In this document: positions 24,365 to 33,823 of the stretch, in pieces
How positions within the stretch are numbered: position 1 is the first letter of the stretch
Layout: every line of letters begins with the position of its first letter
NCBI GenBank assembly: GCA_015056885.1
Contig: SVFL01000015.1
Coordinates: 1-59,394 of the forward strand
Direction of reading: 5' to 3'
Origin: Lachnospiraceae bacterium
Lineage (GTDB): Bacteria > Bacillota > Clostridia > Lachnospirales > Lachnospiraceae
DNA: 59,394 nt
The notes under the pieces: generated by a model
What the model saw: only the letters and a program-made list of their open reading frames with translations
Database searches by the model: none
What the model was told of the DNA's origin: nothing
Program-made: the position numbers and the translations under genes

Positions 24365-26266
24365 TTAGAAAACATACACTGCTGCACAGTAGGGCGGCAA
24401 ATCCAGCTTGATGGAATACTCCTGATAATGGCAGGGCTCCTTCACAGCACTGATTTCCGCAGGAAGCTCATTGCCCCAGCCGCCAAACCGCTCCTCATCG
24501 CTGTTCGCCAGCAGCTTATACTTTTTCTTCTTGGGCACGGGCACCTGATAGCCCTCCCACTTGATAGGTGTCATATTCATGATAAAGAGCAGGCTGTTCT
24601 TGCCGTTGGATGCTTTACGAACGAAGGAATAAATACTCCTGTCCTTATCGTCGGCGTTCATCCATTCAAAACCGTCCCAGCTGTTATCAAACTCATACAT
24701 GGCAGGATACTTACGATAAATCTTAAGAAGCTCCTTCACCCACTCATGCATTCCCTTATTACTCTTCTCGCCAAGAAGGAACCAATCCAGCTCTCTCGCT
24801 TCGCTCCACTCTCTCTCCTGTCCAAAATCCTGACCCATGAACAAAAGCTTCTTGCCACAGTGACCAAACATATAGGCATAACCGGCGCGAAGATTGGCAT
24901 ATTTATCCACCATATAACCGGGCATCTTGTTTACCATGGAACACTTCAGGTGAACTACCTCATCATGAGACAGAGGTAAAATATAATTCTCGCTCTCATT
25001 ATAGCTCATGGCAAAGCTCATGGCATAATGATTGCCCTTGCGGTAAACAGGGTCTAACTTCATATATTCACAGAAATCATGCATCCAGCCCATGTTCCAC
25101 TTGAATGTGAAGCCCAGGCTGTCTGTTCCGATATCTCCGGTTACATCAGGCCATGCGGTAGATTCCTCTGCAATGGTGAGGAAACCGGGATAGGTTCCGC
25201 GAACCACGGAATTCATATGTTTGAAGAATTCAATCGCCTCGTAATTCTTGTTACCACCGTCCTCATTGGGCAGCCACTGGCCATCCTGCTTGCCGTAATC
25301 CAAATACAGCATGGAAGCCACTGCATCCACTCGAATTCCGTCCACATGGAACTCCTTCAGCCAGAACAACGCATTGGCAATCAGGAAATTCTTCACTTCT
25401 GTCTTGCCATAATTGAAAATCTTGGTTCCCCAGTCAGGATGCTCGCCCCTGCGAGGGTCGGGATGCTCAAAAATACAGGTTCCGTCAAACTCACCCAGAC
25501 CATGGGCATCTGTTGCAAAATGTGCAGGCACCCAGTCCAGAATCACACCCACACCTGCCTTGTGCAACTCATTTACCAGATACATAAAATCCTTAGGGGT
25601 TCCATAACGGGAGGTCGGTGCATAATAACCGGTCACCTGATATCCCCAGGAACCATCGAAGGGATGCTCTGCAATACCCATAAGCTCCACATGGGTATAC
25701 TTCATCTCCTTCATATATTCCACAATACGCTTTGCAAATTCCTTATAATTGTAGAAGCCTTCCTCGGTTCCATTGTTGGGATGCTTCATAAAGGAACCGA
25801 TGTGACACTCATAAATAGCCATGGGCTCCTTATTCCAGTCCTTTTTGTCACGCTCCTCCATCCATTTCTGATCCTTCCAGGCAAAGCCCTCCAAATCCGT
25901 TACAATGGATGCTGTTCCGGGACGATACTCCGCATAATTGGCAAAAGGATCTGCCTTGTAAAGCTTTCTGCCATCCTTGGCAGTAATCAAAAACTTGTAT
26001 AGCTCTCCCTCACCGATTCCCGGTACAAAAAGTCCCCAGATACCTCCCGGACCCAAAAGCTCCATGGGATGAGCATCTTCTACCCATCCGTTAAAATTCC
26101 CCACTACATGGACGGCTTCTGCATTAGGTGCCCACACCGCAAAATATACACCCTTTTTGCCATTCTCTGTGGACAAATGCGCACCCAGCTTCTTATAAAT
26201 ATCATAGTGTGTACCCTGCGCAAACAGATACTGATCTGCCTCTGAAACGAAAACCTTCTCTCTCAT
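24365..26266 (-). CDS. glgB: 1,4-alpha-glucan branching enzyme
   Basis: The enzyme makes alpha-1,6 branches in glycogen. Start at MREKVF is set by GGAGG seven bases upstream (633 residues, normal). An N-terminal CBM48-type domain (about 25-115, YFAVWAPNAEAVHVVGNFNGW) is followed by the GH13 barrel: GYQVTGYYAPTSRYG, nucleophile aspartate in DGIRVDAVASMLYLDYG, acid/base glutamate in FLTIAEEST, and LPLSHDEVVH. The C-terminal beta domain ends the protein. It lies 20 bases after the TPR/AAA-like gene and shares its transcript. No other glycogen gene is in the window. Confidence 0.96.
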   Translation of the reverse strand: MREKVFVSEADQYLFAQGTHYDIYKKLGAHLSTENGKKGVYFAVWAPNAEAVHVVGNFNGWVEDAHPMELLGPGGIWGLFVPGIGEGELYKFLITAKDGRKLYKADPFANYAEYRPGTASIVTDLEGFAWKDQKWMEERDKKDWNKEPMAIYECHIGSFMKHPNNGTEEGFYNYKEFAKRIVEYMKEMKYTHVELMGIAEHPFDGSWGYQVTGYYAPTSRYGTPKDFMYLVNELHKAGVGVILDWVPAHFATDAHGLGEFDGTCIFEHPDPRRGEHPDWGTKIFNYGKTEVKNFLIANALFWLKEFHVDGIRVDAVASMLYLDYGKQDGQWLPNEDGGNKNYEAIEFFKHMNSVVRGTYPGFLTIAEESTAWPDVTGDIGTDSLGFTFKWNMGWMHDFCEYMKLDPVYRKGNHYAMSFAMSYNESENYILPLSHDEVVHLKCSMVNKMPGYMVDKYANLRAGYAYMFGHCGKKLLFMGQDFGQEREWSEARELDWFLLGEKSNKGMHEWVKELLKIYRKYPAMYEFDNSWDGFEWMNADDKDRSIYSFVRKASNGKNSLLFIMNMTPIKWEGYQVPVPKKKKYKLLANSDEERFGGWGNELPAEISAVKEPCHYQEYSIKLDLPPYCAAVYVF

Positions 26267-26286
26267 ATCCATTCCTCCAATTTGAT

Positions 26287-29193
26287 TTATACAAAATCTT
26301 TTTCGGTAATGATAATCATATCTTCTTCATCATAACGCTTCGCCAACAGAATGCTAAAGAAATGCCCCATGGTCTTACGGTTCGCACGACGAATCGCATT
26401 GTTAACTATCTCCTGAACCTCAGTGGTAGTCACTGCATGCTCCAAAGTCTGACGGTTCTCAATGCTGGTATGCAACGCCAAACGGCCCAATTCATCAATG
26501 GAATACTCCTGTTCCTTGGCGTAATTTTCCCCATATTCTACCAACATTTTAGTAGTAAGCGCTTTTACATCCACTCTTGATGTAAACACATCCAACAAAT
26601 ACTGCTTGTCTGTCAGGAAGCGATTCATGATTTTCACATCATCCGTCATGACAACCACAATACCAAGGTTCTCATTCTGCAATGCCTTATTCAAATCCTG
26701 AGCAGTTTTATCATCCAGATCACAGGCATTCTGAATAATCAAAGCACCGTTTTGCAGCTGATTCAGCGTATCCGCTACATTTTTGCGATTCAGTCCCTGT
26801 CCGGAAATCTTAGCAACCTTTCCGGAGAAATTATTATCCATGGACTGTACCTCGCGAATCATACTCTTAGCCAGCTCCAAAACATCGATTCCGGCTTCGC
26901 CCGTGATAATCACATTGCCTGTATAAGCAGCTAAAGTAATACTATCCACAGCACGCACAATCTGTTCCTGAGTGGACTCATGCTGAATATACTCATTATA
27001 AAGTGCACATTCCTCAGGAGACATAGGACGAACTGCTGCGGCCGCCACCTGATCGGAAGCCTGCTGACTCTCTGCTACTTCCGCTACTGTCTCTTCTACC
27101 GCATCCGGCTCCTCCACCATTTCTTCCGAAACAGCATCTAAAATCTCCTCGGCAACTTCTTCCTGATATTCCTCAGACTCAGCTTCCTGCCCAATTTCTG
27201 CAGCTACCTCATCTGTACCCTCTACATATTCCTCTGCAAACTCTGTAGTTTCTTCTGCATATTCGGCAGTCTCATCTACATATTCGCCCTCAGAAGTCTC
27301 TGTGAAAGACTCTTCTTCAAATACTTCCTCCTCGAACACTTCCTCCTGTACAGGTTCTGCCGGATGCTCACTAATCATTACAAATTCACGAACATCCTCC
27401 TCTGTTTCTTCAGAGACAATTTCCTCAGACATCTCCTCGGCCCCGGTCTCCTCAACAACTTCAGCCAGTTCCTCTACCTCATCGGCCTCGGTTATGACAT
27501 CTTCAACCACAACTTCGTCGGGCTCATTTGCACTCTTTTCAAGCTGCTCCAAAAGACCATCACGAACAGCCATATCAAACTCCGTAAACATGTTACCTGT
27601 CTGTTGGAGCACACGCTGGCGCACCTCTTCTTTATTCTTGGCTTCGTTTTCCTTCTTCCAGCGCTCCCACTCAGCCAGAATATCCTCAATATTCATCTGA
27701 CCGGTAATCTGCTTCTCCACATGCTCCTTCTCAGGAACAACAAGACTAATCTGTCCGTCTGCTTCCTGGGAAAGCACATGTGCCAGCTCCTTGGGAGGCT
27801 CTACCACTGTCATATGGGCATTTGCCTGCGATGCACGTACAGGTGAAGACACAACATGCTCAATCACCATCTGTTCTGCCCGTGCCATCTCAGAAGCCGC
27901 TCTTTTAATCTCATCAACAGTCCGTTCCTGCTTGAGAATCTCCTCCAGCTCAATCTCTCCGGTCTCGCCAAAGAATACTTCTGAAGCCTCCATCTGTTCC
28001 GGTTCAGGCTCTAAATCTTCCTCATTTACTTCGTCTATCTCAGGATAATCCAAAGACTCTGTATCTGTCCCGATCATAGGCTCCATGATGGAACGCATTA
28101 CAGGGTCCTCAATCTCCACGGATTCCTGCTCTTCTGCTGCCGGCACCTCTTCTTCCGGTTCCTCCACAGACATCTCTTCTACCAAAGACTCTTCCGCAAG
28201 AAATTCTTCCTGCTGCACTTCTGCCTCCTGCTCCTGATATTCCTCTGCAAGAAGCTCTCTCAATCCTTCTGCCAGTTCTGCCTGCAAATTCATGGTATTA
28301 TACTGGCTCACATCCATAGTCTTTACTTGAATGTCCAGCTCATCCGGCTCCTCTGCGATTTCATTTTCCTCCCAGAAAGTTTCCTCCTGAGCTTCCTCTT
28401 CCTCCGCATAGCCGTCTTCCGCGTAATTAACCTGCTCCAAATCCTCGTCACGGATGGGGCAGTAAATCTGTGTATCACCACTGACCATATCTTCGTCAGC
28501 CACAGCACCAAATTCTCTTGTCTGTCCATCAACCTCTTCGGACTCTTCCGGCTGCTCTGCCACAGGCTCCTCCACGGGCTGGTCAAAACGATGGTCATAT
28601 ACCTCCTGCTGTTCAGGACTCAAAGGCTGATGCAGCATCTTAAGCTCCATGGCCTTGATAACATAATCACCCTCACTAAACCACACAATCATCTCATCAC
28701 ATTCTTCCACACAGCGGGTTCCGAGTCCCACTCTATGGTACAAATAAGCAAGCTCATAAGCCCACTTCTCGCGATAATCATGCTTCTTGAGTTCTTCCAA
28801 AACCTCAATACGCTCCTCGAGGCTTACGTCCTGATCCTCATAAAGCTTGTACTGCAAAATATAACGTCCGGGATCTCTGGGCGCTACCTGTACAAACTCT
28901 TTATAATACTCCATGGCCTGTACAAATTCACCGGTCTTGATAGACAATTCACACAGAGAATAACAGATATTTCTGCCGCCGGGACGACGCTCATAAGCCA
29001 AAAGCAACATATCTCTGGCATCCTCATACCGTCTGTTAATCTTATATAAATCGCTGATGGTACAGAGCATCATTACACTCTTCACTCTGCGCCAGTCAAT
29101 GGTATCTGCGATTTCTGCCGCCTGCGCATAGTCACCCTGCGCAATAAGATTCTTAATTTCCTCTGCCCTTACTTTATATTCAAACTTATCCAA
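26287..29193 (-). CDS. TPR protein with long acidic linker and degenerate AAA-like C-terminal domain
   Basis: The 968-residue protein has three parts. Residues 1 to about 180 are helical TPR-like repeats (YAQAAEIADTIDW, FVQAMEYYKEFVQVAPRDPG, LAYLYHRVGLGTRCVEECDE). Residues about 200-700 are extremely rich in glutamate and probably disordered. The last 250 look like an AAA+ domain of the SpoVK/CbxX type: NVIITGEAGIDVLELAKSM stands where Walker A belongs but lacks the GK[T/S], GALIIQNACDLDD takes the Walker B place, and GIVVVMTDD the sensor 1 strand. It is therefore probably a non-hydrolysing scaffold. Start is TTG ten bases after GGGAG. Function unknown; glgB follows. Confidence 0.75.
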   Translation of the reverse strand: MDKFEYKVRAEEIKNLIAQGDYAQAAEIADTIDWRRVKSVMMLCTISDLYKINRRYEDARDMLLLAYERRPGGRNICYSLCELSIKTGEFVQAMEYYKEFVQVAPRDPGRYILQYKLYEDQDVSLEERIEVLEELKKHDYREKWAYELAYLYHRVGLGTRCVEECDEMIVWFSEGDYVIKAMELKMLHQPLSPEQQEVYDHRFDQPVEEPVAEQPEESEEVDGQTREFGAVADEDMVSGDTQIYCPIRDEDLEQVNYAEDGYAEEEEAQEETFWEENEIAEEPDELDIQVKTMDVSQYNTMNLQAELAEGLRELLAEEYQEQEAEVQQEEFLAEESLVEEMSVEEPEEEVPAAEEQESVEIEDPVMRSIMEPMIGTDTESLDYPEIDEVNEEDLEPEPEQMEASEVFFGETGEIELEEILKQERTVDEIKRAASEMARAEQMVIEHVVSSPVRASQANAHMTVVEPPKELAHVLSQEADGQISLVVPEKEHVEKQITGQMNIEDILAEWERWKKENEAKNKEEVRQRVLQQTGNMFTEFDMAVRDGLLEQLEKSANEPDEVVVEDVITEADEVEELAEVVEETGAEEMSEEIVSEETEEDVREFVMISEHPAEPVQEEVFEEEVFEEESFTETSEGEYVDETAEYAEETTEFAEEYVEGTDEVAAEIGQEAESEEYQEEVAEEILDAVSEEMVEEPDAVEETVAEVAESQQASDQVAAAAVRPMSPEECALYNEYIQHESTQEQIVRAVDSITLAAYTGNVIITGEAGIDVLELAKSMIREVQSMDNNFSGKVAKISGQGLNRKNVADTLNQLQNGALIIQNACDLDDKTAQDLNKALQNENLGIVVVMTDDVKIMNRFLTDKQYLLDVFTSRVDVKALTTKMLVEYGENYAKEQEYSIDELGRLALHTSIENRQTLEHAVTTTEVQEIVNNAIRRANRKTMGHFFSILLAKRYDEEDMIIITEKDFV

Positions 29194-29258
29194 AACAATT
29201 CGCTCCCATTTCTATTTCAGTCGTAATCAATCGACAATAAGCCCATTTTCACTACCTA

Positions 29259-29287
29259 AGTTTATCATAGTCGACATAGTATGTCAA
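29259..29287 (-). promoter_or_regulatory. Possible promoter of the TPR/AAA-glgB unit
   Basis: On the minus strand a perfect TTGACA (29282-29287) is followed after 17 bases by TAAACT (29259-29264), a weak -10. It lies about 65 bases before the TTG start and after the rsmA side terminator on the other side of the transcript border. Confidence 0.4.
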
Positions 29288-29330
29288 AAATAATGACTAA
29301 AAAAATACAAAATCTTAAGAAACCGGCACA

Positions 29331-29366
29331 AAAAAATACAAGATATAGTGTTTCCACCATATCTTG
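29331..29366 (-). terminator. Terminator after rsmA
   Basis: On the minus strand CAAGATATGGTG-GAAA-CACTATATCTTG forms a long stem with a tetraloop (29339-29366), followed by TA and a run of Ts (29331-29336). It lies 30 bases past the rsmA stop. Confidence 0.85.
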
Positions 29367-29395
29367 CCAAATTAAATATCCGTATAAGAAATCCC

Positions 29396-30250
29396 TTACA
29401 ACAAATTACTCAGCTCCGCGAACTGCTCCAAAGTCAGCGCCTCCCCGCGGATAGTGGGCGAAAGTCCCATCTTCTCAAGTGCTGCTGCTACTTGGTCCTT
29501 GGCGACAGAGAGACCTGCTGCGTTTCCAAGACCATTTACCAACGTTTTGCGGCGTTGGTTAAAGGAAGCACGGATGAGAGCAAACATTTTGTGCTCGTCC
29601 TCTACCTTCACAGGGGGCTCCTCATAGCGGGTCAGACGGATTACGGCACTGCCCACATTAGGTCTGGGAATAAAGCAGTTGGGTGGCACATTTGCCACAA
29701 TTTTGGGCTCCGCATAATATTGCACAGCCAGGGAAAGCGCTCCGTAATCTTTGGTGCCGGGTCCCACCTGCATGCGATCTGCCACCTCCTTTTGCACCAT
29801 GATAGTGATGCTCTTAAGAGGTACATGCTGCTCAAAGAGTCCCATAATAATGGGCGTGGTTATGTAATAGGGGAGGTTTGCCACCACTTTGATGGGGCGC
29901 CCTCCGTTTCTTTCCTGAACAATGGCGTTAATATCAACTTTCAGGATATCCTCATTGATAACAGTAACGTTATCATAGGCAGACAGGGTATCCTCCAAAA
30001 TAGGAATCAGCGCCTTGTCAATCTCCACTGCCACTACCTCACGGGCAGATTCCGCCAGATACTGAGTCATGGTACCGATACCCGGACCAATCTCCAATAC
30101 ACAATCATCTTTAGTAATCTCTGCAGAAGAGATGATTTTATCCAGCACATTTGTATCTATCAAAAAGTTCTGTCCAAATTTCTTTTGAAAATTAAAACCA
30201 TATTTTTGCAACACCGCAATGGTGTTCTGGGGAATACCAAGATTCGCCAT
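29396..30250 (-). CDS. rsmA: 16S rRNA (adenine1518/1519-N6)-dimethyltransferase
   Basis: RsmA (KsgA) dimethylates two adenines in helix 45 of 16S rRNA during 30S maturation. The 284-residue protein has the N-terminal FQKKFGQNFLID, SAM-binding EIGPGIGTMTQ, the catalytic NLPYYITTPI (motif N-L-P-Y) and the C-terminal substrate domain with NQRRKTLVNGL. Length and motifs are standard. AAGGAG is five bases before ATG. It follows the DHHW gene by 71 bases, so it may be read through from the surface-acylation genes. Confidence 0.97.
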   Translation of the reverse strand: MANLGIPQNTIAVLQKYGFNFQKKFGQNFLIDTNVLDKIISSAEITKDDCVLEIGPGIGTMTQYLAESAREVVAVEIDKALIPILEDTLSAYDNVTVINEDILKVDINAIVQERNGGRPIKVVANLPYYITTPIIMGLFEQHVPLKSITIMVQKEVADRMQVGPGTKDYGALSLAVQYYAEPKIVANVPPNCFIPRPNVGSAVIRLTRYEEPPVKVEDEHKMFALIRASFNQRRKTLVNGLGNAAGLSVAKDQVAAALEKMGLSPTIRGEALTLEQFAELSNLL

Positions 30251-30321
30251 AATCGCTCCTTCTTCCGAACCGCTCCCGCAATTCTCCTAAAATTTCTCTT
30301 ATACCTATATGGTACACATTC

Positions 30322-31449
30322 CTACCAATATTTGAATTCTTCCAGAAAATGCACACAGTTGTACAATACCAGTACATCCATGCCTTCCTCCGGCTCGTAA
30401 CTCTCCATAAAAGGGAACAACTGACCATTCATATAACGCAAATCAATCACATAAATCTTCTCATACTGCGGCGCCATCAATGGAACCATGCAGTTAGCAT
30501 AGGAATCCTTGATGAGAAACAAGGTTTTTCCATTAGAAATACCTGTGTCAATCTCAATAAAGGGATGATTGTCATCCAGGAAAAATCCATACTGGTTCAT
30601 GGTATCCAAATGCTTTGCCTCATAATAAGAATCTTTCCTTACTGACATGTCATATATAACGGTCTTGGGCAAAATATCCGTGGAAGGAAAATATTTTATC
30701 GTATCAGGCTTCACCTCAATATTGACCTTGGAATACAAAGTCCCCAAAAAATCTTCCGACACCGTCTTCATGGAATCCGGATTATAATTCAATTCCTGAT
30801 ACCCCATAGCCTCTTCCCATGCCTTATAACCATAATAGGCACCCAGACTGTTCCAATGATGATCTGTACGATAATAAAGTTCCTCGTCCCTATGCTCTAA
30901 AAGTGTGGAATACACATCGATATAATTATCTTCACCCACGCGCTCGGCCACGGTCTCCAAAAATGCTGACTGATCAAAATATTCCGCATAATCCGGCAGA
31001 CGATTCTTCATAATATTGTCTGCCGTAGGTACCAGCATCACCTTGGCATCCCACTGCTCTACCAAAGGCTCTAATAGTGCAAGCTTCTCCTCCACCAATT
31101 CCGGCGCAAAATCAGCCTCTTCATGTTTCTCTATGAAATAATCATCATCACACAGATAAACACCATTAATCTCCTGCTTCTGCATGGCCAACTCCACAGA
31201 AGTCTTCATACCAATCCACTTATCCCTTGCCACAAACTGATCCGTGACATAGGCCTCATAATCCTCCATAAAGCTTCCATCTAACAAAGCTTCTTTCGAT
31301 AGCTCCGGCTTGGCAGCCAGCACTCGCTTCTCTTTCTCCGAATAAAGCCTGTCCTCATTCAGAAAATCCGCTACTGTAAACGCCAACAGTATACCACAAA
31401 TAACGCCAATGGTCAAAAAAGCATGCATTTTATCCCTGTTCATTCTCAT
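30322..31449 (-). CDS. DHHW-family (AlgJ/AlgX-like) surface acetylation protein
   Basis: The 375-residue protein has one N-terminal membrane helix (FLTIGVICGILLAFTVADFL) and an extracytoplasmic SGNH-like domain. The signature TDHHWNSLGAYYGYKAWEE (about residue 195) gives the family its name, and KTLFLIKDSYANC near residue 300 supplies the serine of the SGNH-type triad. With the MBOAT protein next to it, it probably moves acetyl groups to a cell-surface polymer. AGGGGGA lies seven bases before the chosen ATG. The target polymer cannot be read from the window. Confidence 0.85.
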   Translation of the reverse strand: MRMNRDKMHAFLTIGVICGILLAFTVADFLNEDRLYSEKEKRVLAAKPELSKEALLDGSFMEDYEAYVTDQFVARDKWIGMKTSVELAMQKQEINGVYLCDDDYFIEKHEEADFAPELVEEKLALLEPLVEQWDAKVMLVPTADNIMKNRLPDYAEYFDQSAFLETVAERVGEDNYIDVYSTLLEHRDEELYYRTDHHWNSLGAYYGYKAWEEAMGYQELNYNPDSMKTVSEDFLGTLYSKVNIEVKPDTIKYFPSTDILPKTVIYDMSVRKDSYYEAKHLDTMNQYGFFLDDNHPFIEIDTGISNGKTLFLIKDSYANCMVPLMAPQYEKIYVIDLRYMNGQLFPFMESYEPEEGMDVLVLYNCVHFLEEFKYW

Positions 31450-31461
31450 CACACCATCCCC

Positions 31462-32877
31462 CTAAAACCTAAAATACAAAAACGGATTATAGGAAGCCTC
31501 CACCACATATGCAATGGACAATATCAAAAGCACTGCAGGAATTACCTTTTCTCCGAGGGAATATAATGCCATGGCGTATCCTGCTTTACTCTCACGAAGA
31601 CGCTTTACAGGTTTCGCAAAAATCGGAGTAGCCGCCAGAATACCAATTATCAACAAGACAAAATTCTCTCTGCAAAGATACAATGCCCTATTATCCCAAA
31701 GATAGCCACTACCCATACCAAACATCGAACTCAGATACCCACCGACGGCTGTTACAGACTCCAACTCAAACAAAACCCAGCTTGCCAGCACTACCACAAG
31801 GCAATATGCATGCCCCACGATTCCAGGCAACTTGCTCAACCACTTTTTCAGGAAAATCTTCTCTATAATTAAGAATGCCGCAAACCACAAGCCCCAAAAC
31901 ACAAAATTCCAGCCTGCGCCATGCCAGATACCCGTCAGCATCCAGACAATAAAGATATTCAGAATCTGTCGTGGAAGACCTTTTCGATTACCGCCCAAAG
32001 GAATATACACATACTCCTTAAACCAACTGCTCAGAGTCATATGCCATCTGCGCCAAAACTCCGTCACAGACTTGGAAATATAGGGATAATTAAAGTTTTC
32101 CGGAAAACTAAATCCCATCACTGCACCCAAGCCGATAGCCATATCGGAATAACCTGCAAAATCAAAATATATCTGCAATGCATAAGCTGCAATGCCAATC
32201 CATGCCGTAAACATGCTCATCTCACCATAATCATAGCCCTTCACAGTTGTCCAGATGAGACCCATATTATTAGCCAGAAGTACCTTTTTCGCCAGTCCAA
32301 GCACAAAACGTTTTGCACCATAGCTGATGTTACAAATATTAAACTTACGGTTATACAGCTCATCCTGCACCTGACGATACTTTACAATAGGACCTGCAAT
32401 CAACTGAGGAAACAAGGTGACAAACACAGCAAAATCCAAGATATTTTTCTGCACCTTGGCTTCTCCGCGATACACATCAATGGTATATGACATGGTTTGG
32501 AAAGTATAGAAGGAAATACCGATAGGTAATCCCAGTTCAAGCAGAGGAATATCCCATCCCCCGATAGAATTAATGGTCTGAATCAAAAAGTCTGCATACT
32601 TAAAAAATCCCAGCATCAATAAATTAATAACAACCGAAGACACCAAAAGCGCCTTACCTGCCTTGGTTCCCCTTCGTGGTCCTATCAATATTCCATGAAT
32701 ATAATCTGACACTGTAGAAAACAACATCAAAACAACGTAAACAGGCTCCCCCCAGGCATAAAAAATCAGGCTCCCTATTAAGAGAACCAGATTTTTTACC
32801 CGGCCGGGAGCCAGAAAATACAACATCATAAATATCGGTAAAAATCGAAACAAAAACAAAACACTGCTAAATACCAT
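31462..32877 (-). CDS. MBOAT-family O-acyltransferase
   Basis: The 471-residue polytopic membrane protein is of the AlgI/DltB/PatA type that carries acyl groups across the membrane. The conserved WHMTLSSWFKEYVYIPLGGNR and the histidine of GIWHGAGWNFVFWG (about residue 320) are present. GGAGG is six bases before ATG. It overlaps nothing but is 12 bases from the DHHW gene, the usual partner. The pair most often acetylates an exopolysaccharide or wall polymer. Confidence 0.92.
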   Translation of the reverse strand: MVFSSVLFLFRFLPIFMMLYFLAPGRVKNLVLLIGSLIFYAWGEPVYVVLMLFSTVSDYIHGILIGPRRGTKAGKALLVSSVVINLLMLGFFKYADFLIQTINSIGGWDIPLLELGLPIGISFYTFQTMSYTIDVYRGEAKVQKNILDFAVFVTLFPQLIAGPIVKYRQVQDELYNRKFNICNISYGAKRFVLGLAKKVLLANNMGLIWTTVKGYDYGEMSMFTAWIGIAAYALQIYFDFAGYSDMAIGLGAVMGFSFPENFNYPYISKSVTEFWRRWHMTLSSWFKEYVYIPLGGNRKGLPRQILNIFIVWMLTGIWHGAGWNFVFWGLWFAAFLIIEKIFLKKWLSKLPGIVGHAYCLVVVLASWVLFELESVTAVGGYLSSMFGMGSGYLWDNRALYLCRENFVLLIIGILAATPIFAKPVKRLRESKAGYAMALYSLGEKVIPAVLLILSIAYVVEASYNPFLYFRF

Positions 32878-32933
32878 GCTCTTCCTCCTCGAAGATGCAT
32901 TATCTGTGTCTTACAATGCAGAACATACCCAAA

Positions 32934-33599
32934 TTATCTCTCAACACCAAGCTTCTGGGCAATTACGTTCAATGCTCTCTCATTGTGCTCCTGGCACTTC
33001 TTGATAACAGCCTCTTCACCACCCTGAACTTCCGCATCCATGGTATCACCACCCAAGAGTGCCAACACTACATAGCTATCCATACGCTCTACTACAGAAG
33101 CCTGTACCTTACCCAGATTCATGGGGTACTGCATGCTGTTCTCTGCCTGCACATCACGATATGCCTGCAAAGCCTGCTCTACAGCCTCTTCCTGACCCTC
33201 TGCAGCCTTTACGATCAGCAGCGTATCCACATGAGCACTCATCATAGGCATCTCACCCATATAGTCCACATACATATCAGAAGTCAAACCAAAGTTTGCC
33301 TCCAAAATCTCTGCAGGAATTGCCATAGCAGGCCAATAATCCGTACCGAGCTCTGTAACTACCGCCTCACGAAGACCTGCCATCTCCTCGCTCCATGCGC
33401 CTGCCTCTTCGGGTGCAATCTCAGGCTCTACCACCTCAGAAGACTCTGCAACACTCTCCTGTGTGCTTTCTGCTGCAGAAGAACTCTCAACAGCAGATGA
33501 ACTCTCCGCAACACTAGATTCCTCTGTATTTTTGTTACCACATGCAGTGGTACCCAAAACCATTGCACCAATCAACATACATACAACTAACTTCTTCAT
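32934..33599 (-). CDS. DUF4358 lipoprotein
   Basis: The 221-residue precursor has a lipoprotein signal peptide (KKLVVCMLIGAMVLGTTAC, cysteine about 20), a serine/glutamate-rich linker to about residue 65 and a DUF4358 domain ending in CQEHNERALNVIAQKLG. DUF4358 proteins are common beside MBOAT/DHHW pairs in this family of bacteria; the function is not known. AGGAGG is six bases before ATG. It has a good promoter (33691-33719) and probably leads the MBOAT-DHHW unit. Confidence 0.82.
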   Translation of the reverse strand: MKKLVVCMLIGAMVLGTTACGNKNTEESSVAESSSAVESSSAAESTQESVAESSEVVEPEIAPEEAGAWSEEMAGLREAVVTELGTDYWPAMAIPAEILEANFGLTSDMYVDYMGEMPMMSAHVDTLLIVKAAEGQEEAVEQALQAYRDVQAENSMQYPMNLGKVQASVVERMDSYVVLALLGGDTMDAEVQGGEEAVIKKCQEHNERALNVIAQKLGVER

Positions 33600-33690
33600 A
33601 ATCTCCTCCTAAAACAAATGAAACATTTTTCCTGACAAATATTGTTTACCATTTTTTTATTTTCTATACTTAATACCGATATCTGCCCTC

Positions 33691-33719
33691 AATATAACAC
33701 ATATTTCGTGCTTATGCAA
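33691..33719 (-). promoter_or_regulatory. Promoter of the DUF4358-MBOAT-DHHW unit
   Basis: On the minus strand TTGCAT (33714-33719), a 17-base spacer and TATATT (33691-33696) lie about 90 bases before the lipoprotein ATG. It is divergent from the ABC-F promoter 41 bases away. Confidence 0.6.
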
Positions 33720-33759
33720 ATTAAGTTCCTATAAACTAAATATAAATATTTTCTTCCCC

Positions 33760-33788
33760 TTGACATTCGGCCCAATTCTTAGAATAAT
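33760..33788 (+). promoter_or_regulatory. Promoter of the ABC-F gene
   Basis: TTGACA (33760-33765) is followed after 17 bases by AATAAT (33783-33788). The start codon lies 36 bases further on. Confidence 0.6.
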
Positions 33789-33823
33789 ATTCTCAGTTGC
33801 AAAATATTAGAAAGAGGACAATT

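Noticed and set aside
25079..26002. 307-codon plus-strand frame
   Set aside because: Antisense of glgB, whose catalytic motifs are certain.
27040..28440. Glutamate-codon-rich region as a possible DNA repeat array
   Set aside because: It is low-complexity coding sequence (GAA/GAG) without a fixed repeat unit.
28327..29049. 240-codon plus-strand frame
   Set aside because: Antisense of the TPR part of the 968-residue protein; no binding site.
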